From assembly GCA_039588335.1 (NCBI GenBank), contig JBDGZZ010000174.1, positions 1 to 8,545 on the forward strand: 8,545 bases of DNA, written 5' to 3'. Source of the stretch: G020351775 sp039588335. GTDB lineage: Bacteria; Gemmatimonadota; Gemmatimonadetes; Gemmatimonadales; GWC2-71-9. Below, piece by piece: positions 1 to 8,100 of the stretch. The position numbers and the translations under genes were made by a program. Under the pieces are notes generated by a model. That model ran no database searches. It saw only the letters and a program-made list of their open reading frames with translations, and was not told the DNA's origin. Every line of letters starts with the position of its first letter. The first letter of the stretch is position 1.

Positions 1-903
1 CTCTCAATCGCGAGTGCCAATGATCCTGGCATGGCACTGGCGATACTGCGACGTAAGGGCCTCGCCGATTATTTCCTGCACCCGCAGGTGGGATGGAACA
101 GCAAGGTCCGGAGCATACAGGAGATCACGGACAAGTTGGGCATCGGGCTCGACACGATCGGGGTCATCGATGATGAACCATTCGAGCGAGAGCAGGTGCG
201 CCACCTTCTTCCGGGGGTACGCACCTACCCCGCTGGAGCATCCCGCACGCTCCTCGAGTTGCGGGAGTTCCAACCACCGATCCTGACGAGTGAATCGAGA
301 GAGCGACGGCACAAGTACGTGCAGGCGGTAGAGCGAGAGGCTGCTGCCGAGTCGAGTCGTATGACCCGTCAGGAGTTTCTCGACTACTGCCACACCACAC
401 TCACGCTGCGGGCGGCAGTGCCGGATGACGTGACTCGCATCCTCGAGTTGATGCATCGGACGCACAAGCTGAACTCGACCGGTGTCGTGTACGATGAGGA
501 CGAGGTCGCTACCTGGCTGATCGCTGGGACACGGCGCGTTCATGTCGCTCAACTAACCGACCGATTCGTGGACTACGGGCGGGTGGGCGTCGCGGTCAGC
601 CGGACTACATCTGATTCCTGGGAGCTGACGGACTTTCTGATGTCATGCCGCGTGCTGGCCCGAGGCATCACTGGGTACTTCCTGGCCTGGCTCGGCGGGG
701 AGGCTTGCCGTGCAGGTGCGTCGCGAATCAGTTGCTGTTACCGACCGAGCGGTCCAAACCGCCGGCTGGATACGCTCTACAAGCTCGCCGGATTCAAGCC
801 CAAGAAACAATACCCAGACGGGGCCGTCCTCTACGAGAAACGAACACGCGAGGCGCCACCCCCTCCGAGTTGGCTGACCGTAAAGGAAGTGAGCGAACCG
901 TGA
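1..903 (+). CDS. FkbH-like HAD-family protein with C-terminal acyltransferase-like domain (5' truncated)
   Basis: The frame is open from base 1 and ends at TGA 901-903, giving 300 visible residues; the N-terminus and the nucleophile motif DxDxT of the HAD fold lie outside the window. Seen: the second HAD motif near the start (SIASAND, residues 2-8), the conserved lysine K35 in WNSK, and the acidic motif IV at D57-D58 in VIDDEPFEREQ, a hallmark of the FkbH family. Residues ~130-285 match the GNAT-like C-terminal FkbH half (RVGVAVSR, FLMSCRVLARGI, a late YKLAGF). Characterised family members dephosphorylate 1,3-bisphosphoglycerate and load the glyceryl group onto an acyl carrier protein, for example in methoxymalonyl-ACP supply; other homologues sit in surface-glycan clusters. 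The ATG at 31 is internal, since family sequence continues upstream of it. The stop overlaps the next gene's start, so the two are probably coupled. The family call is firm; the carrier and product are unknown. Confidence 0.88.
   Translation, partial: LSIASANDPGMALAILRRKGLADYFLHPQVGWNSKVRSIQEITDKLGIGLDTIGVIDDEPFEREQVRHLLPGVRTYPAGASRTLLELREFQPPILTSESRERRHKYVQAVEREAAAESSRMTRQEFLDYCHTTLTLRAAVPDDVTRILELMHRTHKLNSTGVVYDEDEVATWLIAGTRRVHVAQLTDRFVDYGRVGVAVSRTTSDSWELTDFLMSCRVLARGITGYFLAWLGGEACRAGASRISCCYRPSGPNRRLDTLYKLAGFKPKKQYPDGAVLYEKRTREAPPPPSWLTVKEVSEP
883..903 (+). promoter_or_regulatory. Ribosome binding site and GTGA stop/start overlap for the radical SAM gene
   Basis: AAGGAAG at 883-889 lies 10 bases before GTG 900-902. 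The GTG shares bases with the TGA stop (901-903) of the FkbH gene. This purine-rich site decides the start: the same frame is open back to an ATG at 645, but that stretch reads as out-of-frame FkbH sequence, whereas the protein fold begins directly after the GTG (TPLRILLLDV). Confidence 0.75.
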
Positions 904-2414
904 CTCCGCTGCGCATCCTGTTGTTGGACGTCAACAACGTGACACTCGATACGACCGTCGACATGGTCGAGTACCCGATCGGCCTGCTCTACATCGGAAC
1001 CGCACTCAAGCAGGTTTACGGGGACCGCGTGGACGTGCAAATCGAATCGTACGATCACAAGCCGGACGGTCTGGAGAAGGTCGCAGACCTCCTTGCCGCC
1101 CACACCCCCGATGTTCTGGGCCTCAGAAGTCTCACAATGGGGCGCGAACCGCTGCACCAGATTGCCGAGATGGCGAAGTCGGAGTTTGGGGTGCGAATGG
1201 TGTTTGCGGGTGGACCGCACGCCTCGGATGACCCCGGGGACGTTGTGGCAGATGCCGCGTTCGACGGAGCTGTGGTCGGCGAGGGCGAGGTGACGGCAGT
1301 GGAGCTGATAGGCCGCATTCTCGAACGGCGGCCCGTAGACGGAATCGACGGTGTCGCTGTGAAACGGAACGGACGGATGTCCTTCACGCCGCGTGCGGTG
1401 ATGGAGAATCTCGACGAGCTTCCGGTTCCAGACTACGACATGGTGGATTTCCTGGGGATCAATAGGGGCCACGTAGATTTCTCATTCCGCCTGAACACGC
1501 CGCACGCCAACCTCTTCACGTCACGCGGGTGCCCGTACCGCTGTCTGTACTGCCACCAGGTCTTTGGGAAGCGCATGCGGGCGCACTCCGCGGACCGTAC
1601 CTTGGCGGAAGTGAAAATGCTGCACGACCACTATGGCATCACGCACTTCCAGATCATCGACGACATCTTCAATCTCGATCGCGCTCGCGCGATGAAGTTC
1701 TTCGACCTCGTGGTGCGCGAAGGCCTGAAGCTCGTCATCTCATTCCCCAATGGTCTTCGTGGTGACCGGGTAGACCGAGAGATGGTGGACGCGATGTGGG
1801 AAGCCGGCGTGCGGTATATCTCGTACGCCGTGGAAACCGGCTCGCCGAGACTTCAGAAACTCATTCGGAAGAACATGAAGCTCGACCGGATTCGCGACGC
1901 TATAGCCATGAGCGCCGCGAAGGGAATCGTGGCGAAAGGCTTCTTCATGATCGGGTTCCCGACAGAAACCGAGGAAGAGGCCCTGATGACTGTGGAGTTC
2001 GCGAAAGAGAGTGATCTCGTCCAGGCGATGTTCTTCACTGTGGTCTACTTCCCGGGCGCTCCACTATACAAGCTTGCCGAAACGGTGTGCGACATGTCGC
2101 AGTACCAGCTGGGTCTCGAGAACGACTACGTGACGATCCGGGAAGGGCCGTACTCGTTTTCGCACGAGACCCTTGAGGAGATCAAGCTCAAGGCCGTTCG
2201 GGAGTTCTTCTTCTCACCTAAGAGGGTTCGGCTGGCAATGGAGATACTGCCCAACTTCTTTCCTCGGCGAGACATAGACGCGGCATTTCTCGTCAACATC
2301 ATCAGCGGAAAGATGACTGAAGACGACATAGAAGATCCGGAGACCCGCTCGAAGCTGCACCGATACTTCCTGGTTGCCGAGCGGTTCTCCCAAAAAGAAG
2401 GGTTCTTCGTGTGA
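900..2414 (+). CDS. B12-binding-domain radical SAM enzyme
   Basis: 504 residues from GTG 900. Residues ~1-140 form a Rossmann-like cobalamin-binding domain of the kind fused to BchE/methylase-type radical SAM enzymes: a first strand RILLLDV, the YPIGLLYIGTAL helix, PDVLGLRSLT, FAGGPHASDDP and VVGEGEVTAVE. The radical SAM core follows, with the [4Fe-4S]-binding CxxxCxxC as C211, C215 and C218 in RGCPYRCLYC, a downstream YAVETGSP (E312, T313, G314) and FFMIGFPTETEEE (348-360). The classical DxHxxG base-binding motif is not present in the B12 domain, as in many class B members. The family uses 5'-deoxyadenosyl radical chemistry, often methylating unactivated carbons or phosphorus, or forming rings. 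No SPASM-type extra Cys cluster is seen. It lies between FkbH and a methyltransferase with overlaps on both sides, so a tailoring step on the shared pathway product is the best inference. The exact reaction cannot be read from sequence. Confidence 0.93.
   Translation: MTPLRILLLDVNNVTLDTTVDMVEYPIGLLYIGTALKQVYGDRVDVQIESYDHKPDGLEKVADLLAAHTPDVLGLRSLTMGREPLHQIAEMAKSEFGVRMVFAGGPHASDDPGDVVADAAFDGAVVGEGEVTAVELIGRILERRPVDGIDGVAVKRNGRMSFTPRAVMENLDELPVPDYDMVDFLGINRGHVDFSFRLNTPHANLFTSRGCPYRCLYCHQVFGKRMRAHSADRTLAEVKMLHDHYGITHFQIIDDIFNLDRARAMKFFDLVVREGLKLVISFPNGLRGDRVDREMVDAMWEAGVRYISYAVETGSPRLQKLIRKNMKLDRIRDAIAMSAAKGIVAKGFFMIGFPTETEEEALMTVEFAKESDLVQAMFFTVVYFPGAPLYKLAETVCDMSQYQLGLENDYVTIREGPYSFSHETLEEIKLKAVREFFFSPKRVRLAMEILPNFFPRRDIDAAFLVNIISGKMTEDDIEDPETRSKLHRYFLVAERFSQKEGFFV
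2396..2414 (+). promoter_or_regulatory. Ribosome binding site and GTGA overlap for the methyltransferase gene
   Basis: AGAAGGG at 2396-2402 lies 8 bases upstream of GTG 2411-2413, which shares bases with the TGA stop (2412-2414) of the radical SAM gene. An ATG at 2444 in the same frame is a possible alternative start 11 codons later; it lacks as good a purine-rich site, so the GTG is preferred. Confidence 0.65.
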
Positions 2415-3340
2415 CGGTGCGAGATGAGTCGGGTCACGCTGTGATGAACGGGGATGTGGCCGCGCACTACCGGCGTTGGCCGTTTCCATCAGTGGAGCAT
2501 CGAAGTCGCGAGGGCCTGATCTTCCTGAGGACTGTCGGGCGCTGGCTGGAGGCCGCGCAGGGGACGCCACGTGTCGCGGATGTGGGCTGCGGCACCGGCC
2601 ACACGCTGATCGCGCTCGCCCGCCAGTTTCCCGATGTGGAGTTCACGGGAATTGACGTGGTCGAGCAGACCGTACTGGCAGCTCGCAGTCGGGTGGTGGA
2701 TGAGGGACTCAGCAACGTTCGCTTCGTCCGGGCGGACCTGACGCGGCCGGTGGATAATGTCGGGAGGTTCGATGTGGTGCTATGCCTGGGTGTGCTCCAC
2801 CATCTCCCCGACCTTAGGCAGGGATTCGAGCACGCCAGCTTCCTGCTCCGCCAGAACGGACACCTCATGCTGTGGTTGTATGGTCGGCATGGCCGAGAGC
2901 GGCACCGGCTGAACCAGGAACTGCTGCGTTTGCTGGGAGCGGATCTTCCAGATGGCGAGCGCTTGGGCTTGGCGCGGGCATTCCTGGAGGATCTCGGCGA
3001 GTCCCTCATGCTGAACACAGGCTTCTACACGCCTTACGGTTCCGGGTCAGAAGGGTTGGCCTGGATGCTGGAGCATCCGGAGTGGCTCGCCGACCAGATG
3101 ATCCCCGCTTTGGAACACAGCGTCACGTTGTCGGAGATCCTCTCGTTGCTCGAGGACAGTGACTTGGAGTTGGAGAAGTGGTTGGGAGTCGATCTCGACC
3201 CACAGGCGTATACATCCCAGCCGCTATTGCTCGAGCGGCTGCGACGACTGCCGGACGTGAGGCGGCTGCTCGCCATCGATCTTCTGCTCAAGCCCACGTA
3301 CTACTTCGTGACCGGCGTGCGGCGTGACCGGACTGGGTAG
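2411..3340 (+). CDS. Class I SAM-dependent methyltransferase
   Basis: 309 residues. The SAM-binding Rossmann fold is plain: motif I VADVGCGTGH (residues 55-64) with D57 and the glycine loop, an acidic residue D82 at the end of strand 2 (FTGIDVVE), VRFVRADL (103-110) for the adenine side, and FDVVLCLGVLHHLPD (120-134) for motif post-I/IV. The N-terminus carries an aromatic stretch, HYRRWPFP (19-26), followed by EGLIFLR (34-40), which may form part of the substrate lid. A further ~150 residues after the fold (predicted helical, Leu- and acid-rich) probably make a substrate-specific cap. The acceptor (O, N or C) cannot be assigned. It is coupled to the radical SAM gene upstream and separated by 6 bases from the carbamoyltransferase gene. 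In methoxymalonyl-type pathways FkbH is paired with an O-methyltransferase, but this protein is not recognisably FkbG, so that parallel is only suggestive. Confidence 0.9.
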   Translation: MTVRDESGHAVMNGDVAAHYRRWPFPSVEHRSREGLIFLRTVGRWLEAAQGTPRVADVGCGTGHTLIALARQFPDVEFTGIDVVEQTVLAARSRVVDEGLSNVRFVRADLTRPVDNVGRFDVVLCLGVLHHLPDLRQGFEHASFLLRQNGHLMLWLYGRHGRERHRLNQELLRLLGADLPDGERLGLARAFLEDLGESLMLNTGFYTPYGSGSEGLAWMLEHPEWLADQMIPALEHSVTLSEILSLLEDSDLELEKWLGVDLDPQAYTSQPLLLERLRRLPDVRRLLAIDLLLKPTYYFVTGVRRDRTG

Positions 3341-3349
3341 GGTGGAATG
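3339..3349 (+). promoter_or_regulatory. Short, weak ribosome binding site before the carbamoyltransferase ATG
   Basis: AGGG at 3339-3342, overlapping the TAG stop (3338-3340) of the methyltransferase gene, lies only 4 bases from ATG 3347. The TAG is in the same frame and directly upstream, so ATG 3347 is the earliest possible start. The family-typical first strand (ILGVSG) immediately follows it, which supports this start despite the tight spacing. Confidence 0.5.
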
Positions 3350-5197
3350 GTCATTCTGGGCGTGAGCGGATTCGAGGAACGCGACGGACGCGGCGGTGCT
3401 CATCCGTACGCCCATACGCAGCTAGGGCCTCCCCGGCCGTCGGATTCCGTGGGCTCCCCAGTACCGCTGCGGTTCTTCCCCCTTCAACTGCTCGGGCACG
3501 ACCCTGCGGCGGCGTTGATCGTCGACGGTGAGTTGGTGGCGTGTGCGGCCGAGGAGCGGTTCACCCGGGTCAAACACGGTTTCAACTTGGCGGGACGGAC
3601 CGTCCTACCACGGCGAGCGATGCGGTACTGCCTCGATGAGGCGGACCTTGACTGGAACGACGTCGACTACTGGGCGCACTACTGCCACTTCAGCAGCGAA
3701 GGCGTAACCTGTCGGCTGGAGAATGTCGTGCGACATCTCGGTTCCGCCGACCGCGAGATCGTAGCGGAAGAGTACGAGCGCGCATTCCGGAATCGGGTCG
3801 CTCCCGAAGTCGTGAGGTCTCAGCTCGAGAGGATCGCCGGCGTCTCGATACCTGAGGACTGCTTCGTCCCGGTACCGCATCACATGACGCATGCTGCCGG
3901 GGCCTTTCACTCTTCGGGATTCGCGGAGTGCGCGTGGCTCATACTGGATGGCTATGGGGAGACCGACAGTTCGACTTGGGGACTGGGTACGGCCGAGGGT
4001 CTCCGCGCGACGGGATCGACGCCCCTGCCGACGTCGCTCGGCGTGCTGTATCAGACCATATCGTCCTATCTCGGATTCCGGGCGTTCGGGGACGAATACA
4101 AGGTCATGGGGCTGTCGGCGTACGGTGATCCCCGCTCCTACCGATCGGTCTTCGACGAACTGGTGCAGTTCCGACCGGACGGAGCCTTCGATACGGCCGG
4201 CCTGACGCAACCCGGGTTCGATGAGCTGCTGACAGAGCGCATCGGTGAGATCCGTCGACCGGGCGCATACAGCCGCAAGGCGGCCGACGTAGCGGCGGCG
4301 CTGCAGGCAAGAGTCGAAGAAGCCGTGCTGCATGTCGTCACACATCTGCGTGACAGATTTGGACTCGACCGGCTCTGCATATCTGGAGGTGTGGGGCTCA
4401 ACGCGTGCGCGAACGGTGCTGTGGTGAGATCGGGCCTGATCAACCGGCTCTTTGTACAACCGGCGGCGTCTGATGACGGGGCCAGCCTCGGGGCTGCGAC
4501 GTACGTCCACCACCAACTGACCGGAGCGCGACCGGCTGCGATCGATCACACGTACTGGGGGCCGTCGTATGACGACGGGAGGATCCGTGACGCACTGGAA
4601 CGTGCCAGCGGGTTGCGATGGGAAAAGAGGTGTGATGCAGATAAGGAAGCTGCCCGGCTTCTCGCAGACGAAAAGATCGTGGGCTGGTTCCAGGGACGCA
4701 TGGAAGTCGGTCCACGCGCTCTCGGATCAAGAAGCATCCTCGCCAGCCCTCGATCGATCGAAACGCGGGACGAGATCAACGCGCGTGTGAAGGGAAGAGA
4801 ACCTTTCCGGCCCTTCGCGCCGAGCGTGCTCGACGACAACGCCTCAGCCTACTTCGATCTACCTGACCGTACGGCCGCACCGTTCATGATCGTGACGTTC
4901 CAAACCCGCGAGTCCGTTCGCGGGAAGATTCCCGGCGTTGTACATGTCGACGGATCTGCACGCGTACAGACCGTCAGCAAGAAAGACAACCCGCGGTACT
5001 ATCGGTTGCTGCATCACTTTGCGGCTCTGACCGGATTACCGGTTCTCTTGAACACCTCGTTCAACCGCGCGGGCGAACCCATCGTCTGCTCGCCGGATGA
5101 TGCTGTTAGGTGCTTTCTCGAGAGTGGCCTCGATGCACTCGTAATCGGTGACTACGTGGCAGTTCCCGAGAACGGCGCGGGGGGAGAGCGACGGTGA
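3347..5197 (+). CDS. O-carbamoyltransferase, NodU/CmcH/TobZ family
   Basis: 616 residues, within the usual family range. The N-terminal Kae1-like ASKHA part shows GHDPAAALIVDGELV (50-64), EERFTRVKHG (69-78), the metal-binding HHMTH (H178, H182, H-x3-H as in TobZ) followed by AAGAFHSSGF, ISGGVGLN (345-352), and QPAASDDGASLG with D376 at the place of the third TobZ metal ligand. The C-terminal YrdC-like/Carbam_trans_C domain shows WFQGRMEVGPRALGSRS (447-463), a basic FRPFAPSVL segment, and LLNTSFN (567-573). Known members use carbamoyl phosphate and ATP to make carbamoyl-adenylate and then carbamoylate a hydroxyl on a sugar, cephem or similar small molecule. Odd point: about 40 residues (10-49, rich in Pro, Gly and Arg) are inserted between the first strand MVILGVSG and the GHD motif, which are normally only a few residues apart. 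The gene is in a tight operon with enzymes that could supply or modify the hydroxylated acceptor; the acceptor itself is unknown. Confidence 0.95.
   Translation: MVILGVSGFEERDGRGGAHPYAHTQLGPPRPSDSVGSPVPLRFFPLQLLGHDPAAALIVDGELVACAAEERFTRVKHGFNLAGRTVLPRRAMRYCLDEADLDWNDVDYWAHYCHFSSEGVTCRLENVVRHLGSADREIVAEEYERAFRNRVAPEVVRSQLERIAGVSIPEDCFVPVPHHMTHAAGAFHSSGFAECAWLILDGYGETDSSTWGLGTAEGLRATGSTPLPTSLGVLYQTISSYLGFRAFGDEYKVMGLSAYGDPRSYRSVFDELVQFRPDGAFDTAGLTQPGFDELLTERIGEIRRPGAYSRKAADVAAALQARVEEAVLHVVTHLRDRFGLDRLCISGGVGLNACANGAVVRSGLINRLFVQPAASDDGASLGAATYVHHQLTGARPAAIDHTYWGPSYDDGRIRDALERASGLRWEKRCDADKEAARLLADEKIVGWFQGRMEVGPRALGSRSILASPRSIETRDEINARVKGREPFRPFAPSVLDDNASAYFDLPDRTAAPFMIVTFQTRESVRGKIPGVVHVDGSARVQTVSKKDNPRYYRLLHHFAALTGLPVLLNTSFNRAGEPIVCSPDDAVRCFLESGLDALVIGDYVAVPENGAGGERR
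5182..5197 (+). promoter_or_regulatory. Ribosome binding site and GTGA overlap for the large activase gene
   Basis: GGGAG at 5182-5186, within a G-rich run, lies 7 bases before GTG 5194-5196. The GTG shares bases with the TGA stop (5195-5197) of the carbamoyltransferase gene. The first ATPase strand with its phosphate loop begins six codons later, which supports this start. Confidence 0.75.
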
Positions 5198-8100
5198 GTG
5201 ACAGCGCTGTTGACGTGTCACTCGACATCGGGTCGTCGAGCGTGAAAGCCCTCGCAGTGACTGCTGGCGAGGACATCGTTGCTCAACTCCACCGGCCGAT
5301 TCGAGGCCAGTTGGACGCAACTCTCATCTCGCTCCTCGAACAGCTTGCCTCTATCGTGCCGCCGGAGCGTTGCACGGTTACGGCTCTCACGGGCTCGAGC
5401 GCGCGGCAATACGCCGAAGCTCTCGACATCCTCGAGGTGAACGACATCGTCGCGGTATACCGCGGAGTGCAGCGCCTCGGCTTGAGCGCCGGAGCAATTC
5501 TCGAGATCGGCGGCGAGCACTCCAAGTTCTTGCGGCTGGGTCCAGCACCGGACAACGGTAGACGGACCCTACGGGACTTCCAAGTGAACTCCGTCTGTTC
5601 GGCAGGTACGGGCGCTTTTCTCGAGCAGGAAGCACACCGTCTCAACCTGTCGATTGATGAGTTCAGCGAGCACGCGCGCTCAGCGAGACATGCCATCAAG
5701 GTCGCGGGGCGCTGCGCCGTCTTCGCGAAGACTGACATCGTCCACCGACATCAGACCGGCGTACCGGTAGAGGACATAGCCTACTCGCTGTGCCAAGCCA
5801 TCGCCCGCCACGTAGCGGCCGAGCTGATCCGAGGACGGCAGTTCCATGTACCCGTAGTGTTTGTCGGCGGTGTCGCGTCAAACACCGGAATGCAGCGTGC
5901 CTTGCGCGAAGTGCTGCAACTGGATGATGGCGGATTGGAGGTACCGTCGAGACACGTATTCGCCGATGCCCTTGGAGCGCTGGAGGTGGCTCGCGGTGAA
6001 GCTGCGGTTCCAGGGCGGGATCTCCTGAGTCTGATAGAGCTGGTGGGGCGCAGGTTGAGGGAAGGAAATTATTCGCCACGGAAGAGACCGTCTCTGGCGG
6101 TGTTAACGGCTGGTTCGTCGGCCGGTCCACGGGTGAAAGGCAAGGCGCGTGGTAGAGTCCGACCCGGCGGCATGCTGGGCATCGACATCGGATCGACCAG
6201 CACGAATGCCGCATACCTGTCACGAGACGGAGAAGTCCAGGACTACGTCACCGTCCCGACTCGCGGCCGTGTGCTCGCGGCGGCCCACAAGTGTCTTGGG
6301 GAACTCGAAGGACGCTGCCCGGACCTCGAGCCCGCGGCCGTGGGAGTTACAGGATCTGGTCGTAGACTGGTGGCGGAGATGCTTGGCGCTGACTTGGCCG
6401 TGGACGAGATCACGGCTCATGCGGCCGGCGGCGTGGAGTTCGTACCGAACGCAAGCACGATCTTCGACATCGGCGGACAGGACTCGAAGTTCATTCAACT
6501 CAACGGCGGCGGAGTCGTGGGTTTCGAGATGAATAAGGTCTGCGCCGCTGGGACCGGGTCGTTCATCGAGGAGATGGCTGAGCTGCTCGGTCTTGCCATC
6601 ATCGGTGAGTTTGCGGATGAGGCGAAGCGCTCAGAGGCACCGGTGGAGCTGGGAGAACGCTGCACGGTGTTCATGGGGTCGGAGCTGGCGCGCCAGCTGC
6701 AGGAAGGGTGTTCCCGCCAGGATCTGGCGGCGGGTTTGTGCTACGCAGTCGTGAACAACTACCTGTCGCGAGTCGTGGGCAGGCATCGAATAGGCCGTCC
6801 AGTGGTGTTCCAGGGTGGCGTGGCCAACAACGAGGCAGTCGTTGCGGCGCTGCAAAACGTGCTACAGCATGAAGTCCACGTTCATCCGTTCAATGAGATT
6901 GCCGGAGCAATCGGGGCGGCACTGCTCGCAGCGCGAAAACAAGGGGAGAGACTTTCGAACTTTCGCGGCGCCATGACCATCGATCCCGAGTCGATCCACT
7001 CGAGTTATTTCGACTGTCAGCGCTGCGCCAATCAATGCACGATCCATCTGACGAGGAGCGGGGTCGGGAAGAAGTTCTTCTCCGGAGGGCTGTGCGATCG
7101 CTTCGATGGGCGAACGGCGGAAGAACAGCAGGGGACCGTTGTGGCGACCGACTTGTTCGCCGAACGGGAGCAGCTTCTGAACCAGTGGCTGCAGCCGGCC
7201 CCCGATGGTGAAGAAGCCGAGCTAGGAATCCCCATGGCACTGCTGCAGCACGACATGCTGCCGTACTGGAGCGTCTTCCTCAACCGACTCGGCGTATCGT
7301 ACCGCCTGTCATCGCCTACGACTCGACAGACGATGGAAACAGGTGCGGGCTCGAGTCACGCCAACACCTGCCTGCCACTCAAGGTGGCATACGGCCACTG
7401 CGCGGAACTGATCGATCGAGGGTCGAAACGCCTCCTGCTCCCATCGGTGGCGAATCTTGGCAGCCGCACCGTCAACGAACGACTCGATCACTTGTGTCCG
7501 GCTGTGCAGGCGTGGCCGTTCACAGCCAAGGCGATCTTCGGTTGCGACGTCGAATTCCTGACGCCACGGATCAGGTTCTCCATTCCACATGTTGCCGCCA
7601 AGGACATCGTGCAGTTGGGCAGGGACCTGGGGGCGAGCCGGAAACGGACGCTGGCGGCACATCAGAGCGGGCTCGAAGCGCTGGACTCGTTCAATCGAGA
7701 GATGGTTCGACGCGGAACGCAACTGCTCTCGGAACGTCAGGACGGTGAGACATACGCGGTGGTTCTGGGCCGGTCCTACACCGTGGGTGATCCACAAATC
7801 TGGCTGCGGTTGAAGCAGGTCATGGACGAGGTCGGCATAACGCCAATTCCCATGGATATGGTGCCGGACGAGCCACTGCACAGCGAGTCGCTGCACGGCA
7901 TGTATTGGCTGTACGGGAAACGGATGCTCCAGGCAGCCAGGGCGCTCGCTCGGTTGGACAGCGTGCCCGTCATCTTCCTGTCCACCTTTGGCTGCGGTCC
8001 GGATTCGTTCATCGTACACATGCTGCGCCGCGATCTCGGAGCCGTACCGCTGCTCGAGCTAGAAGTAGATGAACACAGCACGTTTACAGGTGTGCACACG

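Noticed and set aside
31..33. ATG at 31 as the start of the first gene
   Set aside because: Conserved HAD motif II (SIASAND) lies upstream of it in the same open frame, so the gene begins before the window.
645..899. Upstream extension of the radical SAM frame to an ATG at 645
   Set aside because: This stretch lies wholly inside the FkbH coding region in another frame and shows no fold of its own; the cobalamin domain begins right after GTG 900, which has its own purine-rich site.
831..1472. Minus-strand open frame (213 codons) opposite the radical SAM gene
   Set aside because: Antisense shadow of the B12-binding domain; no family motif.
3341..3346. Possible promoter or terminator between methyltransferase and carbamoyltransferase genes
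   Set aside because: Only 6 bases are non-coding, with no hairpin or T-run; transcription most likely reads through.
3605..4549. Long minus-strand open frame (314 codons) opposite the carbamoyltransferase
   Set aside because: It is antisense to a strongly conserved coding region, is rich in Arg/Ser as GC-rich shadows are, and shows no recognisable motif.
5224..6204. Similar nucleotide stretches at 5224-5242 and 6184-6202, considered as a direct repeat
   Set aside because: They are the phosphate-loop codons of the two homologous ATPase domains; the likeness is due to domain duplication, not to a mobile or recombination repeat.
7309..8019. Minus-strand open frame (236 codons) opposite the activase fusion
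   Set aside because: Antisense to conserved DUF2229/dehydratase-like sequence; no motif or good start site of its own.
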